A stretch of DNA of 64,000 nt, from positions 62,001-126,000 of the forward strand of contig NZ_JBHULT010000006.1 of the NCBI RefSeq assembly GCF_042684505.1. The letters are read 5' to 3'. Under the pieces are notes generated by a model. It searched no databases, was not told the DNA's origin, and saw only the letters and a list, made by a program, of their open reading frames with translations. A program made the position numbers and the translations under genes. This DNA is from Salinimicrobium flavum. Its GTDB lineage: Bacteria > Bacteroidota > Bacteroidia > Flavobacteriales > Flavobacteriaceae. Below, in pieces: positions 26,480 to 35,840 of this stretch. The stretch's first letter is position 1. Each line of letters opens with the position of its first letter.

Positions 26480-26650
26480 TTTTAGTTGAAAATAAAACGG
26501 TGCAATAAGCACCAAATTACAAGTACTAAATTCCAATTCTTGAATTCATGGCTGGAATCTTTTCCCGCTGATTGCACAGATTTCCGCGGAAATCTTCAAT
26601 TTTAAATTTTAAATCCCGATTTTTCGAACTGCTTTATTTTTCTTTGTTGA
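26480..26650. other. Short intergenic region with repeat-like sequences
   Basis: 171 bases. Contains AAGCACCAAATTACA (26507-26521), nearly repeated at 30166-30180, and the 18-bp perfect palindrome AGATTTCCGCGGAAATCT at 26578-26595. No open coding region. Confidence 0.5.
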
Positions 26651-27340
26651 ATGCCGCTTATTAAAGTAATTATTCCGGCCCATAACGAGGCCGATTCCAT
26701 TGGTAAGGTCATCAAAGACATCCCACAAATCGTGAATGAGGTGATCGTTGTGAGCAATAATTCTTCCGACGAAACTGAAGAAAATGCCCGTCTAGCCGGC
26801 GCAACAGTACTTTCTGAAAGGAGAAAAGGTTATGGTTTTGCCTGCCTTAAAGGAATGGAGTACATCGCTGCACAGCAGAAAACCCCCGGAATTATCGTAT
26901 TTTTAGATGGCGATTACAGCGATTATCCCGAAGAACTTGAAAAAATTGTGGAACCCATTCTAACGCGTGACATCGACATGGTAATAGGTGCCCGCGTAAA
27001 AAGGTGGCGGGAGAAAGGAGCAATGACCTTTCCGCAGATATTCGGGAATTGGCTGGCAACGACTTTAATGAAATTATTTTTTAACGCCCGTTTTACCGAT
27101 CTGGGACCCTTCAGGACGATCAAATATGAAAAACTGCTGGCCCTGGAAATGGAAGACAAGACCTATGGCTGGACGGTGGAGATGCAACTAAAAGCTTTAA
27201 AGAAAAACTATTCCTATGAGGAAGTCCCGGTTCATTACCGAAACCGGATTGGGGTTTCAAAGGTTTCTGGGACAGTAAAAGGTGCTTTTATGGCCGGGGT
27301 AAAGATCCTGGGGTGGATCTTTAAATACAGTTTTAAATGA
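26651..27340 (+). CDS. Family 2 glycosyltransferase (polyprenyl-phosphate sugar synthase-like)
   Basis: 229 residues, no C-terminal membrane domain. GT2 fold: IKVIIPAHNEADSIGKVI, VIVVSNNSSDETEENA, IIVFLDGDYSDYPEEL (DxD-type), then FTDLGPFRTIKYEKLL and GWTVEMQLKALKK, typical of DPM1-like synthases that make dolichyl/undecaprenyl-phosphate sugars. The next gene overlaps by 4 bases. Together with the GT-C enzyme two genes on it may load a lipid carrier that the latter uses. Confidence 0.9.
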   Translation: MPLIKVIIPAHNEADSIGKVIKDIPQIVNEVIVVSNNSSDETEENARLAGATVLSERRKGYGFACLKGMEYIAAQQKTPGIIVFLDGDYSDYPEELEKIVEPILTRDIDMVIGARVKRWREKGAMTFPQIFGNWLATTLMKLFFNARFTDLGPFRTIKYEKLLALEMEDKTYGWTVEMQLKALKKNYSYEEVPVHYRNRIGVSKVSGTVKGAFMAGVKILGWIFKYSFK

Positions 27341-28845
27341 TGGATACTGCGATCCTTGTCTTGTTCACCCTTCTGCTGTTCTTTATCTTTCTGTACAGCC
27401 TGGTACAGCTACAGCTGCTTTTTAACTACCGGAAAAGCCGAAAAAAACATAAGACCCCGGAAAATTTTGATTTTTCCGATCCTTCCCGGGTCCCGTTTGT
27501 CACCATTCAGTTACCTCTTTATAATGAAAAACCGGTGGTGGAACGGCTACTTAAAAATATTGCTGAAATAGATTACCCTCCGGAAAGACTCGAAATTCAG
27601 GTGCTCGATGACTCCACAGATGATTCATTAAAACTCACCGCCGGACTGGTGGCTGAAATAGAGAATCGTGGTATCGACATAATCCATCTCTGCCGTTCTA
27701 ACCGTGAAGGTTTCAAGGCCGGCGCGTTAAAGGAAGGATTAAAGTCCGCAAAAGGGGAGTTTATTGCCATTTTTGATTCCGATTTTCTTCCGAAGCAAGA
27801 TTGGTTGAGAAAGACAATTCAGTGGTTTCAGGATGAAAAGATCGGCGTGGTACAAACTCGGTGGGGTCACCTCAACCGAAATTATTCCCTACTCACTAAA
27901 CTGCAGGCTTTTTTACTGGATTTCCATTTTATTTTGGAACAAACGGGCAGAAATTCCGGCAAACATTTTATCAACTTTAACGGAACGGCGGGTATCTGGC
28001 GTAAGACATGCATACTGGATGCAGGCAACTGGACAGGGGATACCCTCACCGAGGATCTTGACCTGAGTTACCGCGCACAGCTCAAAGGCTGGAAATTCAA
28101 ATATCTGGAAGAGGTGGAAACCCCGGCAGAACTTCCCATCACCATTTCTGCTGCTCGTTCCCAGCAATTCAGATGGAACAAAGGAGCTGCAGAGAATTTT
28201 CAGAAGAACTACCGGAAGTTACTTTTTGATAACAGATTTTCTGTTAGCACAAAGATCCACAGTTTTTTTCACCTGTTGAACAGCAGTTTATTCCTCCTGG
28301 TACTGCTGCTATCGGTACTGAGCGTTCCTGTGCTTTTTATTACTACAGGGGCAGAATATGAATTTTTTACCGGGATCATGTTGTTCTTCAGCATTAGTAC
28401 CGTGATCTTTTTTCTTTCCTACTGGGTGACTTTCGCAAAGATTAATGGAAGTAGTTTCAGATCATTTCTTGAATTTTCCCTCCTCTTTTTCACCTTTTTC
28501 TCTATCGCCATGGGGTTTTCTGTGCATAACTCGGGAGCGGTGCTTGAAGGACATTTTGGAAGAAGAAGTGAATTCATCAGGACCCCGAAATTCAATCTGA
28601 GCGAAAAAGAAAGATTCTTAAAAAAAGAGCCTTCGAAGATTACATTTCAGTTGCTGCTGGAGTTCTCTTTAATGTTACTGTTTGCCTTCGCGATCTTTTC
28701 AGCATTTACATTAGAAAATTACCGACTGCTCCTTTTTCACCTGATGTTATTTTTTGGGTTTTCTTACGTGGTTTTGACTTCTTTAAATATTGCGTTCTGG
28801 AGACTTGACAGGTTTTCAAAACCCGTTAGGTCTGGGGGAAAATGA
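27337..28845 (+). CDS. Membrane-bound family 2 glycosyltransferase (cellulose-synthase-like)
   Basis: 502 residues. An N-terminal helix (residues 3-28), a cytoplasmic GT2 domain with FVTIQLPLYNEKPVVERLLK, LDDSTDDS, FIAIFDSDFLPKQDW (DxD), DTLTEDLDLSYRAQLKGW and the QFRWNKG product-site motif, then five or so C-terminal helices. This is the processive-type architecture (GlcCer synthase / mannan-synthase-like). The donor and acceptor cannot be told. It overlaps both neighbours by 4 bases. Confidence 0.9.
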   Translation: MMDTAILVLFTLLLFFIFLYSLVQLQLLFNYRKSRKKHKTPENFDFSDPSRVPFVTIQLPLYNEKPVVERLLKNIAEIDYPPERLEIQVLDDSTDDSLKLTAGLVAEIENRGIDIIHLCRSNREGFKAGALKEGLKSAKGEFIAIFDSDFLPKQDWLRKTIQWFQDEKIGVVQTRWGHLNRNYSLLTKLQAFLLDFHFILEQTGRNSGKHFINFNGTAGIWRKTCILDAGNWTGDTLTEDLDLSYRAQLKGWKFKYLEEVETPAELPITISAARSQQFRWNKGAAENFQKNYRKLLFDNRFSVSTKIHSFFHLLNSSLFLLVLLLSVLSVPVLFITTGAEYEFFTGIMLFFSISTVIFFLSYWVTFAKINGSSFRSFLEFSLLFFTFFSIAMGFSVHNSGAVLEGHFGRRSEFIRTPKFNLSEKERFLKKEPSKITFQLLLEFSLMLLFAFAIFSAFTLENYRLLLFHLMLFFGFSYVVLTSLNIAFWRLDRFSKPVRSGGK

Positions 28846-30191
28846 AACAATTACTTACCCTTCATAAGATCCCGCTTCTTCTTTTCCTGGCGTCCTGCGC
28901 CTTTTACTGGGCATTCGCCTTCGATCTGGACCGCACAGACCTTATTAAACTCTTCGGTCTCTATGGTGCTCTTTTCTTTCTGAGCTGGAAGCTGTTGCAG
29001 CTTGAAAAGGACAATTTTAAGCTATTGTTTGGAGCAGCCATCGTTTTCCGGCTGATCTTTCTTTTTGCGATGCCCAACTTGTCGCAGGATTTCTATCGCT
29101 TCATCTGGGATGGGAAACTCATGCTGCAGGGCATCAACCCTTACCTGGTCACGCCTGATGAATTCATAACGAATCCTCCCATAGAAGGCGCGAAGACTTT
29201 GTACAATAGCATGGGAGAACTCAGTGCCGGCAACCCGACGAATTACCCACCATTGAATCAGCTCTTCTTTGCCCTGGCTGCTCTTCTGGGCGGCAACAGC
29301 ATCATTGGAGCGGTGGTGAGTTTGCGCCTCTTCATCATTGCAGCAGATGTGGGTATCTATTACTTCGGAAGGAATCTGCTTAAAAAACTAAACCTGCCTG
29401 AAAACCGTATTTTCTGGTATCTTTTAAATCCCTTCATCATTATTGAACTGACCGGAAACCTGCACTTTGAAGGAGTGATGGTGTTATTCCTGCTGGCTTC
29501 CCTCTATTTCCTGCAAATGAAAAAATGGGTTTTAAGCTCAATTCTTTTTGCCTGTTCTGTTTCGGTCAAGCTGATCCCGCTTCTTTTTCTTCCGCTACTG
29601 TTCAGGTATCTGAAACTAAAAAAAGCCCTCGCGTTTTACGGACTCACTTCCTTTTTTGTTCTGCTCTTTTTTCTGCCGTTCCTTTCCGAAGCATTTTTTA
29701 CAAATTACACAGCCAGTGTTGGGTTATGGTTTCAAAAATTTGAATTCAATGCAAGTATTTATTACCTCATCAGGTGGATTGGCTTCCGGCTTCAGGGTTA
29801 TAACATAATACATTTAGCCGGACCTGTCCTGGGTATCATCGTATTCCTGTTTGTGATCCTTCTGTCCTTCCATCGAAGGAATAAAAGCCTTCCCGGCCTG
29901 CTAACCTCCATGTTATTCAGCATAAGTGTTTACCTTTTCCTGGCCACCACGGTGCATCCATGGTACCTGGTCACTCCCCTGCTCATTTCGATCTTTACCG
30001 GGTACAGGTTTGTGCCGGTTTGGAGCCTTCTCATCGTACTGAGTTATTCCGCCTACGCCCATCCGGCTTTTGAGGAGAACCTATGGCTGGTCGCGCTGGA
30101 ATATCTTGTGGTTTTTGGATTCATGGGATATGAGGTGTTTAAAAGAACGAAAAATCCAATTTTTCAAGCACCAAATTCCAGGAAGATCTAA
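28842..30191 (+). CDS. Multi-pass GT-C-type mannosyltransferase-like protein
   Basis: 449 residues with about ten hydrophobic segments. The first loop after helix 2 has MPNLSQDFYRFIWDGKLMLQ and GINPYLVTPDE, the acidic loop shared by GT-C/GT87-like enzymes that use polyprenyl-phosphate sugars. VHPWYLVTPLLI near residue 370 is also typical. The last 12 codons (QAPNSRKI) run through a sequence nearly identical to the repeat at 26507. Role inferred: transfers a sugar on the outer face of the inner membrane, with the lipid-linked donor made by the first gene of the trio. Confidence 0.88.
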   Translation: MKQLLTLHKIPLLLFLASCAFYWAFAFDLDRTDLIKLFGLYGALFFLSWKLLQLEKDNFKLLFGAAIVFRLIFLFAMPNLSQDFYRFIWDGKLMLQGINPYLVTPDEFITNPPIEGAKTLYNSMGELSAGNPTNYPPLNQLFFALAALLGGNSIIGAVVSLRLFIIAADVGIYYFGRNLLKKLNLPENRIFWYLLNPFIIIELTGNLHFEGVMVLFLLASLYFLQMKKWVLSSILFACSVSVKLIPLLFLPLLFRYLKLKKALAFYGLTSFFVLLFFLPFLSEAFFTNYTASVGLWFQKFEFNASIYYLIRWIGFRLQGYNIIHLAGPVLGIIVFLFVILLSFHRRNKSLPGLLTSMLFSISVYLFLATTVHPWYLVTPLLISIFTGYRFVPVWSLLIVLSYSAYAHPAFEENLWLVALEYLVVFGFMGYEVFKRTKNPIFQAPNSRKI

Positions 30192-30230
30192 TCTGAACCT
30201 GCGGGAAATTATTCAATCATTTATGAAAAT

Positions 30231-30268
30231 AAAAACTCCGGAAACTTTGCAGCTTCCGGAGTCTTCAA
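30231..30268 (-). terminator. Terminator of the polyamine operon
   Basis: ACTCCGGAA (30235-30243) pairs with TTCCGGAGT (30254-30262). On the minus strand the stem is followed by TTTTTATTTTC. It may also slow the convergent glycosyltransferase transcript. Confidence 0.75.
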
Positions 30269-30290
30269 AAAATGTTTTTATGCCTTTGCT

Positions 30291-31262
30291 CTACATTTCG
30301 AGCAGGTAAGCAAAAACAAGCGGCGCGACAATTGTTGCGTCACTTTCAATAATGAATTTCGGGGTTTTGATGTCCAGTTTACCCCAGGTGATCTTTTCAT
30401 TAGGTACTGCCCCGGAATAACTTCCGTAGCTGGTTGTGGAATCTGAGATCTGGCAGAAATAGCTCCAGAAAGGCGTATCTGTTCTTTCCATATCCTGGTA
30501 AAGCATCGGCACTACGCAGATAGGAAAATCTCCCGCAATACCTCCTCCAATCTGGAAGAAGCCAATTCCGTTCTTGGAATTCTCAGTATACCAGTCAGCC
30601 AGGTAGGTCATGTATTCGATACCCGATTTCATGGTGCTCGCCTTTAGCTCTCCTTTCATCACATAGGACGCAAAGATATTCCCCATAGTGCTGTCTTCCC
30701 AACCGGGAACCACCATTGGCAAATTCTTTTCGGCTGCGGCATACATCCAGGAATCTTTCAGATCGATCTCATAATATTCTTCCAAAGCGCCCGAGAGAAG
30801 TAATTTATACATGAATTCATGGGGGAAATAACGTTCTCCACTGGCTTCAGCATCTTTCCAGATCTTTACGATGTGCTGCTGAATTCTTCGGAAAGCTTCT
30901 TCCTCGGGAATACAGGTATCGGTAACCCGGTTTAGTCCCTGTTCCAGAAGGTCCCATTCATCCTGAGGAGTAAGGTCTCTGTATTCAGGGATCCTTTTAT
31001 AGTGAGTATGGGCTACAAGGTTCATTACATCTTCCTCCAGGTTGGCCCCGGTACAGGAAATGATATGTACTTTATCCTGCCGTATCATTTCAGCAAAGAT
31101 CTTCCCAAGTTCTGCAGTACTCATGGCGCCTGCCAGAGAAACCAGCATTTTAGAACCCTTCTCTAACTGTTCCTGATATCCCTTTGAAGCATCTACAAGA
31201 GCCGCTGCATTAAAATGTTTGTAATATTTTTCAAGAAATTCTGTAATCGCTCCTTTACTCAT
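30291..31262 (-). CDS. Deoxyhypusine-synthase-like protein (probable homospermidine-type synthase)
   Basis: 323 residues. NAD-dependent DHS fold: MLVSLAGAMSTAELGKIFAE, IISCTGANLEEDVMNLVAH, MVVPGWEDSTMGNIFASYV, FFQIGGGIAGDFPICVVPML, SDSTTSYGSYSGAVPNEKIT and the WGK of the catalytic Lys. Bacteria lack eIF5A, and DHS-like enzymes have been shown to make sym-homospermidine from putrescine. Here the operon supplies putrescine through SpeA and SpeB. The start overlaps the agmatinase stop by 8 bases. Confidence 0.9.
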   Translation of the reverse strand: MSKGAITEFLEKYYKHFNAAALVDASKGYQEQLEKGSKMLVSLAGAMSTAELGKIFAEMIRQDKVHIISCTGANLEEDVMNLVAHTHYKRIPEYRDLTPQDEWDLLEQGLNRVTDTCIPEEEAFRRIQQHIVKIWKDAEASGERYFPHEFMYKLLLSGALEEYYEIDLKDSWMYAAAEKNLPMVVPGWEDSTMGNIFASYVMKGELKASTMKSGIEYMTYLADWYTENSKNGIGFFQIGGGIAGDFPICVVPMLYQDMERTDTPFWSYFCQISDSTTSYGSYSGAVPNEKITWGKLDIKTPKFIIESDATIVAPLVFAYLLEM

Positions 31263-32133
31263 CTTCTTCGTCTTCGTGGTTATGGTTAAGATATTTAAAT
31301 TTGTAGCTCAACATCTTGTAATATAATTTTGCGGCTAAAAAGTCTGAGGACTTTTCATTCTTATTTGGATTCAATTCAACAATATCAAAACCAACCACAT
31401 TCTTTTTCTTAAACATCAGCTTAAGGAATTCCAGGGTTTCATACCAGAACATTCCTCCCGGTTCGGGTGTTCCCGTTGAAGGTAAAATGGAAGGATCAAA
31501 AGCATCCAGGTCGATGGTGATAAATACATTCGGCGTCATTTGCCCTATGGCGTCATCCATCCAGTCTTCGTAAAGATCATGAGCCCAGTATACCCGGTTC
31601 TCATCCATATGATCAAGTTCAGAAACATCCATTGAGCGAATCCCTACCTGGATCAGGTTGGTCTTCTTACTGGCTTCATGAACGGCACAGGCGTGATTAC
31701 AGGAAGTACCTTCATACTCCGGGCGAAGATCTGCATGAGCATCGATCTGCACTACGGTAAGGTCTTGAAAACTTTCATTGAAAGCCCTTATCGTTCCAAT
31801 GGAAACAGAATGTTCTCCCCCAAAAATGGTCACGAACTTTTCCTGCTTGATGTAATTTTTAACGGTCTTATGAACCGCTTCCACCATTTTCTCGGGTGAA
31901 GAATTCTCGGACACCGGAGGAGCAAGGTAAATCCCTTTTTTATAAACTTCAGTACGGGTCTCGATATCGAAAAGTTCCATATTCTCTGAAGCTTCCAGGA
32001 AGGCTTCGGGACCTTTATCGGCACCTTTACCCCAGGTACTTGTTCCATCATAAGGTACCGGGATCAAAACTACTTTAGCATCATCTATGCGTGCATACTT
32101 ATCCGGGATACCGGCGTAATTCTTTTTGTTCAT
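31255..32133 (-). CDS. speB: Agmatinase
   Basis: 292 residues of the ureohydrolase family. Manganese-binding motifs: FGGEHSVSIGTIRAF, VVQIDAHADLRPEYEG with the DAHxD core, and FITIDLDAFDPSILPSTGTP. N-terminal VVLIPVPYDGTSTWGKGADK is the family opening. It hydrolyses agmatine to putrescine and urea, consistent with the upstream arginine decarboxylase, separated by 76 bases. A guanidino-acid substrate is possible, since ureohydrolase specificity is hard to read. Confidence 0.92.
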   Translation of the reverse strand: MNKKNYAGIPDKYARIDDAKVVLIPVPYDGTSTWGKGADKGPEAFLEASENMELFDIETRTEVYKKGIYLAPPVSENSSPEKMVEAVHKTVKNYIKQEKFVTIFGGEHSVSIGTIRAFNESFQDLTVVQIDAHADLRPEYEGTSCNHACAVHEASKKTNLIQVGIRSMDVSELDHMDENRVYWAHDLYEDWMDDAIGQMTPNVFITIDLDAFDPSILPSTGTPEPGGMFWYETLEFLKLMFKKKNVVGFDIVELNPNKNEKSSDFLAAKLYYKMLSYKFKYLNHNHEDEEDE

Positions 32134-32209
32134 GACTAACCGTAATAATTACTTATTCTTTAAAAAATGTTGATTCAGATATTTAAAAATAACAAAAATT
32201 ATCTCCTAT

Positions 32210-33604
32210 TTACTTATAGCCCAGGATCTTTAAAAAATCTTTGGGTTCCTGCTGCTCACTGAACAGACTGGTTTTGATCTCCCCCTTCTTATTTTTTGTA
32301 ATAAGGATCTGCTTGGGTTGGGGGATCAAACAATGCTGTAATCCGCCAAACCCGCCAATGGTATCCTGGTAAGCTCCTGTGTTGAAAAAGCCTATATACA
32401 GAGGTTTTTCTTTTTTGTACTTAGGAAGGTAGATCGCATTGGTATTCTGCTCACTGTTGTAATAATCATCACTATCACAGGTCAAACCGCCCAAAAGCAC
32501 CCTCTCATATTCATCGTTCCAGCGGTTCACGGCGAGCATTACGAATTTTTTGCTGATCGCCCAGGTATCCGGAAGAGTGGTTATAAAAGAAGAGTTGATC
32601 ATATTCCACTTCTCGCGGTCATTCTGCTGCTTTTGATACAGGATCTCATAGATAGCACCTCCGCTCTCTCCTACAGTGAAAGACCCAAATTCAGTAAAGA
32701 TATTTGGAACATCAACTTCAGCATCCTCGCATGCCAGCTTTATCTGGTTCACGATCTCATCAACCATATATTCATAATCATACTCAAAGTGCAGGGAATT
32801 CTTTACGGGAAACCCTCCTCCAATGTTCAGGCTGTCTAAAGTTGGACAGATCTTTTTCAGGCTGATGTATACCTTCAAACATTTTAAGAGTTCGTTCCAG
32901 TAATATGCAGTATCACGAATTCCGGTATTGATGAAAAAGTGAAGCATTTTCAGCTCTACCTGATCATTATCCTTGATCTGTTTATTGAAGAAAGGGACAA
33001 TGTTCTTATACCCTATCCCCAGCCTGGAAGTGTAAAATTCAAATTTCGGTTCTTCTTCTGAAGCTATTCTTATCCCAATCTGGAATTTATCATCTATAGC
33101 CTCTGAAAGCAGGTCGATCTCTTCATAATTATCAATGATAGGAATGCAGTTCTTGTGACCGTTATTGATAAGACGGGCTATATTAGATATATATAGATCC
33201 CTTTTGAATCCGTTACAGATCACATAAGTATCATCTGTAATCTTGCCACTCTTTTTAAGGCTCTCCACAATATTGATATCTACTGCAGCCGAAGTCTCTA
33301 TATGAATATCATTCTTTAATGCTTCGTTCAATACATGTTCAAAATGTGAGCTTTTAGTACAATAGCAGTAGTTGTATGATCCCTGGTAGTTGTGCTTTTC
33401 TATCGCCTCTGCAAACCACTTTTTGGCTCTATTGATATTCTCAGAGATTTTTGGCAGGTAGGTGAATTTGAGCGGCGCTCCATATTCCCTTACCAACTCC
33501 ATTAGATCTATTCCGTGGAACTGCAGATCACCGTCTTCAACTTGAAATTCCTCCTGGGGAAAATAGTAGGTTTGGTCTATTAAATTGATGTACTTAGTAT
33601 TCAA
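32210..33604 (-). CDS. speA: Biosynthetic arginine decarboxylase (PLP, fold III)
   Basis: 464 residues if the TTG at 33604 is used: the next residues NTKYINLIDQTYYFPQEEF match the usual start of the family, where ATG is found. A second TTG lies at 33619. PLP motifs: the Lys in SYNYCYCTKSSHFEHVL, DSLNIGGGFPVKNS and FTEFGSFTVGESGGAIYE. C-terminal LLGGLTCDSDDYY carries the active-site Cys-Asp pair. It forms agmatine from arginine for the next two genes. It is closer to fold III diaminopimelate/arginine decarboxylases of Bacteroidota than to long SpeA. Confidence 0.9.
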   Translation of the reverse strand: MNTKYINLIDQTYYFPQEEFQVEDGDLQFHGIDLMELVREYGAPLKFTYLPKISENINRAKKWFAEAIEKHNYQGSYNYCYCTKSSHFEHVLNEALKNDIHIETSAAVDINIVESLKKSGKITDDTYVICNGFKRDLYISNIARLINNGHKNCIPIIDNYEEIDLLSEAIDDKFQIGIRIASEEEPKFEFYTSRLGIGYKNIVPFFNKQIKDNDQVELKMLHFFINTGIRDTAYYWNELLKCLKVYISLKKICPTLDSLNIGGGFPVKNSLHFEYDYEYMVDEIVNQIKLACEDAEVDVPNIFTEFGSFTVGESGGAIYEILYQKQQNDREKWNMINSSFITTLPDTWAISKKFVMLAVNRWNDEYERVLLGGLTCDSDDYYNSEQNTNAIYLPKYKKEKPLYIGFFNTGAYQDTIGGFGGLQHCLIPQPKQILITKNKKGEIKTSLFSEQQEPKDFLKILGYK

Positions 33605-33789
33605 TTTCTTTTGAATCAAATTTAAAGGTTAAAAAGTAGAAATTATCGTGCAATGCCAAAAGAATTAGGTGATAAAACTTTGTTAAGGCTACCGAAGGAC
33701 CCGGGGCTGTTAAGTTTAGCAGAATATAACCGAACTATGACCGCCGGTTTAGTATTTATCATTGTTTTAGCTTAGCTAAAGCAAATGTA

Positions 33790-33846
33790 TTAAAAAGCCG
33801 GAAAGTTGCCGCTTTTTTTTGAGCAAAGCAGCAACTTTCCGGCTTA
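33790..33846 (-). terminator. Long hairpin terminator
   Basis: AAGCCGGAAAGTTGC (33795-33809) pairs over 15 bases with GCAACTTTCCGGCTT (33831-33845). On the minus strand the stem is followed by TTTTTAATAC. It ends the pseudouridine-synthase transcript before the speA promoter region. The rest of 33620-33912 shows no gene. Confidence 0.75.
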
Positions 33847-33912
33847 TAAAAGTCTCCGTTGTAAAAACTTATTCCTCAGCAGGTTGAACCCTTCAAAAGA
33901 GAAGGGAGTTGA

Positions 33913-34818
33913 TCACATATTCCCAAGATTAATGAGCTCCTGTTTGGTAAGGACTCTCCAGTGACCTCTGGGCAGATCTTTTTTGGTCAATCCGCCGTAT
34001 ATTACACGGTCAAGTTTGACAATTTCATAGTTAAGGCTCTTAAAAATACGCTGCACAATATGACTTTTTGTACTGCGGATTTCCAGTCCTACTTCCCGCT
34101 TCGGTTTATTCTCAACATAACTGATATCAGTAACCTTGGCAGTCCCATCCTCCAGGTTTACCCCTTCTTTGATCTTTTGCAGGTCATCATAGGCAAGGTC
34201 CTTATCCAGCTCCAGATGATAGATCTGGCGGATACCATTCTTGGGATTAGCCAGCTTCTTGGCCATGGTCCCGTCATTGGTGAACAAGATTAGACCTGTA
34301 GCCTGAGTGTCGAGTTTTCCAACGGGATCCAATTTTGATTTTGAAGCATTCGCTATTAAGTCCATCACCGTACGGTTCTTTTTCTCCAGACTTCCGGTCA
34401 CGAAATAACCTTTAGGTTTATTCAAAAGCACATATTCAGGTTTTTCGGGAAGGATCTTACGGCCATCAAATTTCACCTCATCAGTTAGTTTAACCTTATA
34501 ACCCATTTCAGTGATCACTTTTCCGTTTACCGTCACACTTCCGGCAGATATATAAATATCGGCATCTCTTCGGGAGCAGATCCCGGAGTTGGCAATATAT
34601 TTATTAAGACGCATGCCATCAGATTTTTTTTCGCTCTGCTTCGCCTTAGCAGGCGCATTCCCTTTTGACATCTCTTTAGGATCCTTTTCATTTCGGTTCA
34701 CCGGGGCATTTCCGCGGGCATGGGATTTCTTACGATCTCCTCCACCTTGCCTTCCGCTGCTCGTCCTGCCGGAAGACTTGTCGCCTCTGCTCCCAGATGA
34801 CCTGTCATTTCTACTCAT
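33913..34818 (-). CDS. Pseudouridine synthase (RsuA/RluB family) with a disordered N-terminus
   Basis: 301 residues. The first 70 are Arg/Gly/Ser/Lys-rich, common in Bacteroidota homologues and likely RNA-binding or disordered. An S4 domain follows (MRLNKYIANSGICSRRDADI), then the catalytic domain with VGKLDTQATGLILFTNDG, containing the nucleophile Asp, and YHLELDKDLAYDDL. Substrate by family is rRNA, 23S or 16S. The gene is separate from the terpenoid operon by 110 bases. Confidence 0.93.
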   Translation of the reverse strand: MSRNDRSSGSRGDKSSGRTSSGRQGGGDRKKSHARGNAPVNRNEKDPKEMSKGNAPAKAKQSEKKSDGMRLNKYIANSGICSRRDADIYISAGSVTVNGKVITEMGYKVKLTDEVKFDGRKILPEKPEYVLLNKPKGYFVTGSLEKKNRTVMDLIANASKSKLDPVGKLDTQATGLILFTNDGTMAKKLANPKNGIRQIYHLELDKDLAYDDLQKIKEGVNLEDGTAKVTDISYVENKPKREVGLEIRSTKSHIVQRIFKSLNYEIVKLDRVIYGGLTKKDLPRGHWRVLTKQELINLGNM

Positions 34819-34927
34819 AATACTATTTTATTTTGTGCAAAGATAAGAGTTTGTTCAACAATAAAGATTTTAAATGAATTATGCTGAAGGGCTGAAGAAT
34901 AAAATGGAATTTTTCCGAAGAAAAATT

Positions 34928-35833
34928 TTAATACACCCTGCTAAGAAGAGCTTCAATATCGATCAAGAGAATACTGAAAACTCCGCCAACAATGATAAAT
35001 TTCAACAGGTTGTGCAGTAGCAGGTATTGCCACTTCGCTTTGCTGAAGTAAAGAATTAGCAGAAAGATAAAAAGCAAAAAGAACACGCCGTAAAAGAAAA
35101 TGTCCATCTTTCCAATTTCAAAGTATCTAATTAGCAGGTAAACCGGCACGAAAGATATCACAGAAAGTCCCGTAAGTAACCTCTTGCTCAGCTTTTCACC
35201 GTAAACTATTGGAATGGTGCGGTACCCCTGCACGAGATCTCCTTTCATATTTTCAAGATCTTTCACCAGTTCCCGCATCACGATAATGAGATAAAGAAAA
35301 GTAGCATGTACAAAGATTACGGTCTCAAAATTCTTGTAATAAACGAAAACGGCGAAAAAAGGAGTAATGGTAAGAACTGAGGCGACCAGATTATTGACGA
35401 AAAGTATCTTTTTAAGCCGGTGGGAATAGAACCAGATCACGAAGATATAGATCGAAAAAAACACAACGGCCCTAAAGGAAACGTAGCTGGCAAAAAAAAT
35501 ACCTGCCAGATTCAGGATAAAATAGACTGAAAGTTTGGTGCGCTGACTTACAAACCGGTCCAGCATAGTCTTCTGCGGACGGTTGATCAGATCTTTTTCG
35601 CTGTCGTAAAAATTATTGATAATGTACCCCGCTGCCACTACAGAGGCTGTGGATAGTACCAGGAAGAAAAGATTAGGATCGAACAAAACCTGTCCCAAAG
35701 GGTATTCGGGTGCAAGTATGAACATTGAGGTAAGATACTGGGCAATAACAAGCACAAGGATGTTATAGCCTCTTACAACCGATATAAAACTTAAGATCTT
35801 GAGTAGAAGTCGTTTTTTTGAAAGGGTGGCCAT
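34928..35833 (-). CDS. UbiA-family prenyltransferase (annotated family: geranylgeranylglycerol-phosphate geranylgeranyltransferase)
   Basis: 301 residues, about eight membrane segments. The two Asp-rich motifs of the family are present: YIINNFYDSEKDLINRP near residue 70 and MRELVKDLENMKGDLVQG near residue 185. Transfers a prenyl chain from the diphosphate to an acceptor. It starts 7 bases after mevalonate kinase and belongs to the mvaD-mvk operon, so its donor is made by that pathway. The acceptor could be glycerol-phosphate ether lipid, menaquinone precursor or heme; the motifs do not decide. Confidence 0.88.
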   Translation of the reverse strand: MATLSKKRLLLKILSFISVVRGYNILVLVIAQYLTSMFILAPEYPLGQVLFDPNLFFLVLSTASVVAAGYIINNFYDSEKDLINRPQKTMLDRFVSQRTKLSVYFILNLAGIFFASYVSFRAVVFFSIYIFVIWFYSHRLKKILFVNNLVASVLTITPFFAVFVYYKNFETVIFVHATFLYLIIVMRELVKDLENMKGDLVQGYRTIPIVYGEKLSKRLLTGLSVISFVPVYLLIRYFEIGKMDIFFYGVFFLLFIFLLILYFSKAKWQYLLLHNLLKFIIVGGVFSILLIDIEALLSRVY

Positions 35834-35840
35834 CGCTTTT

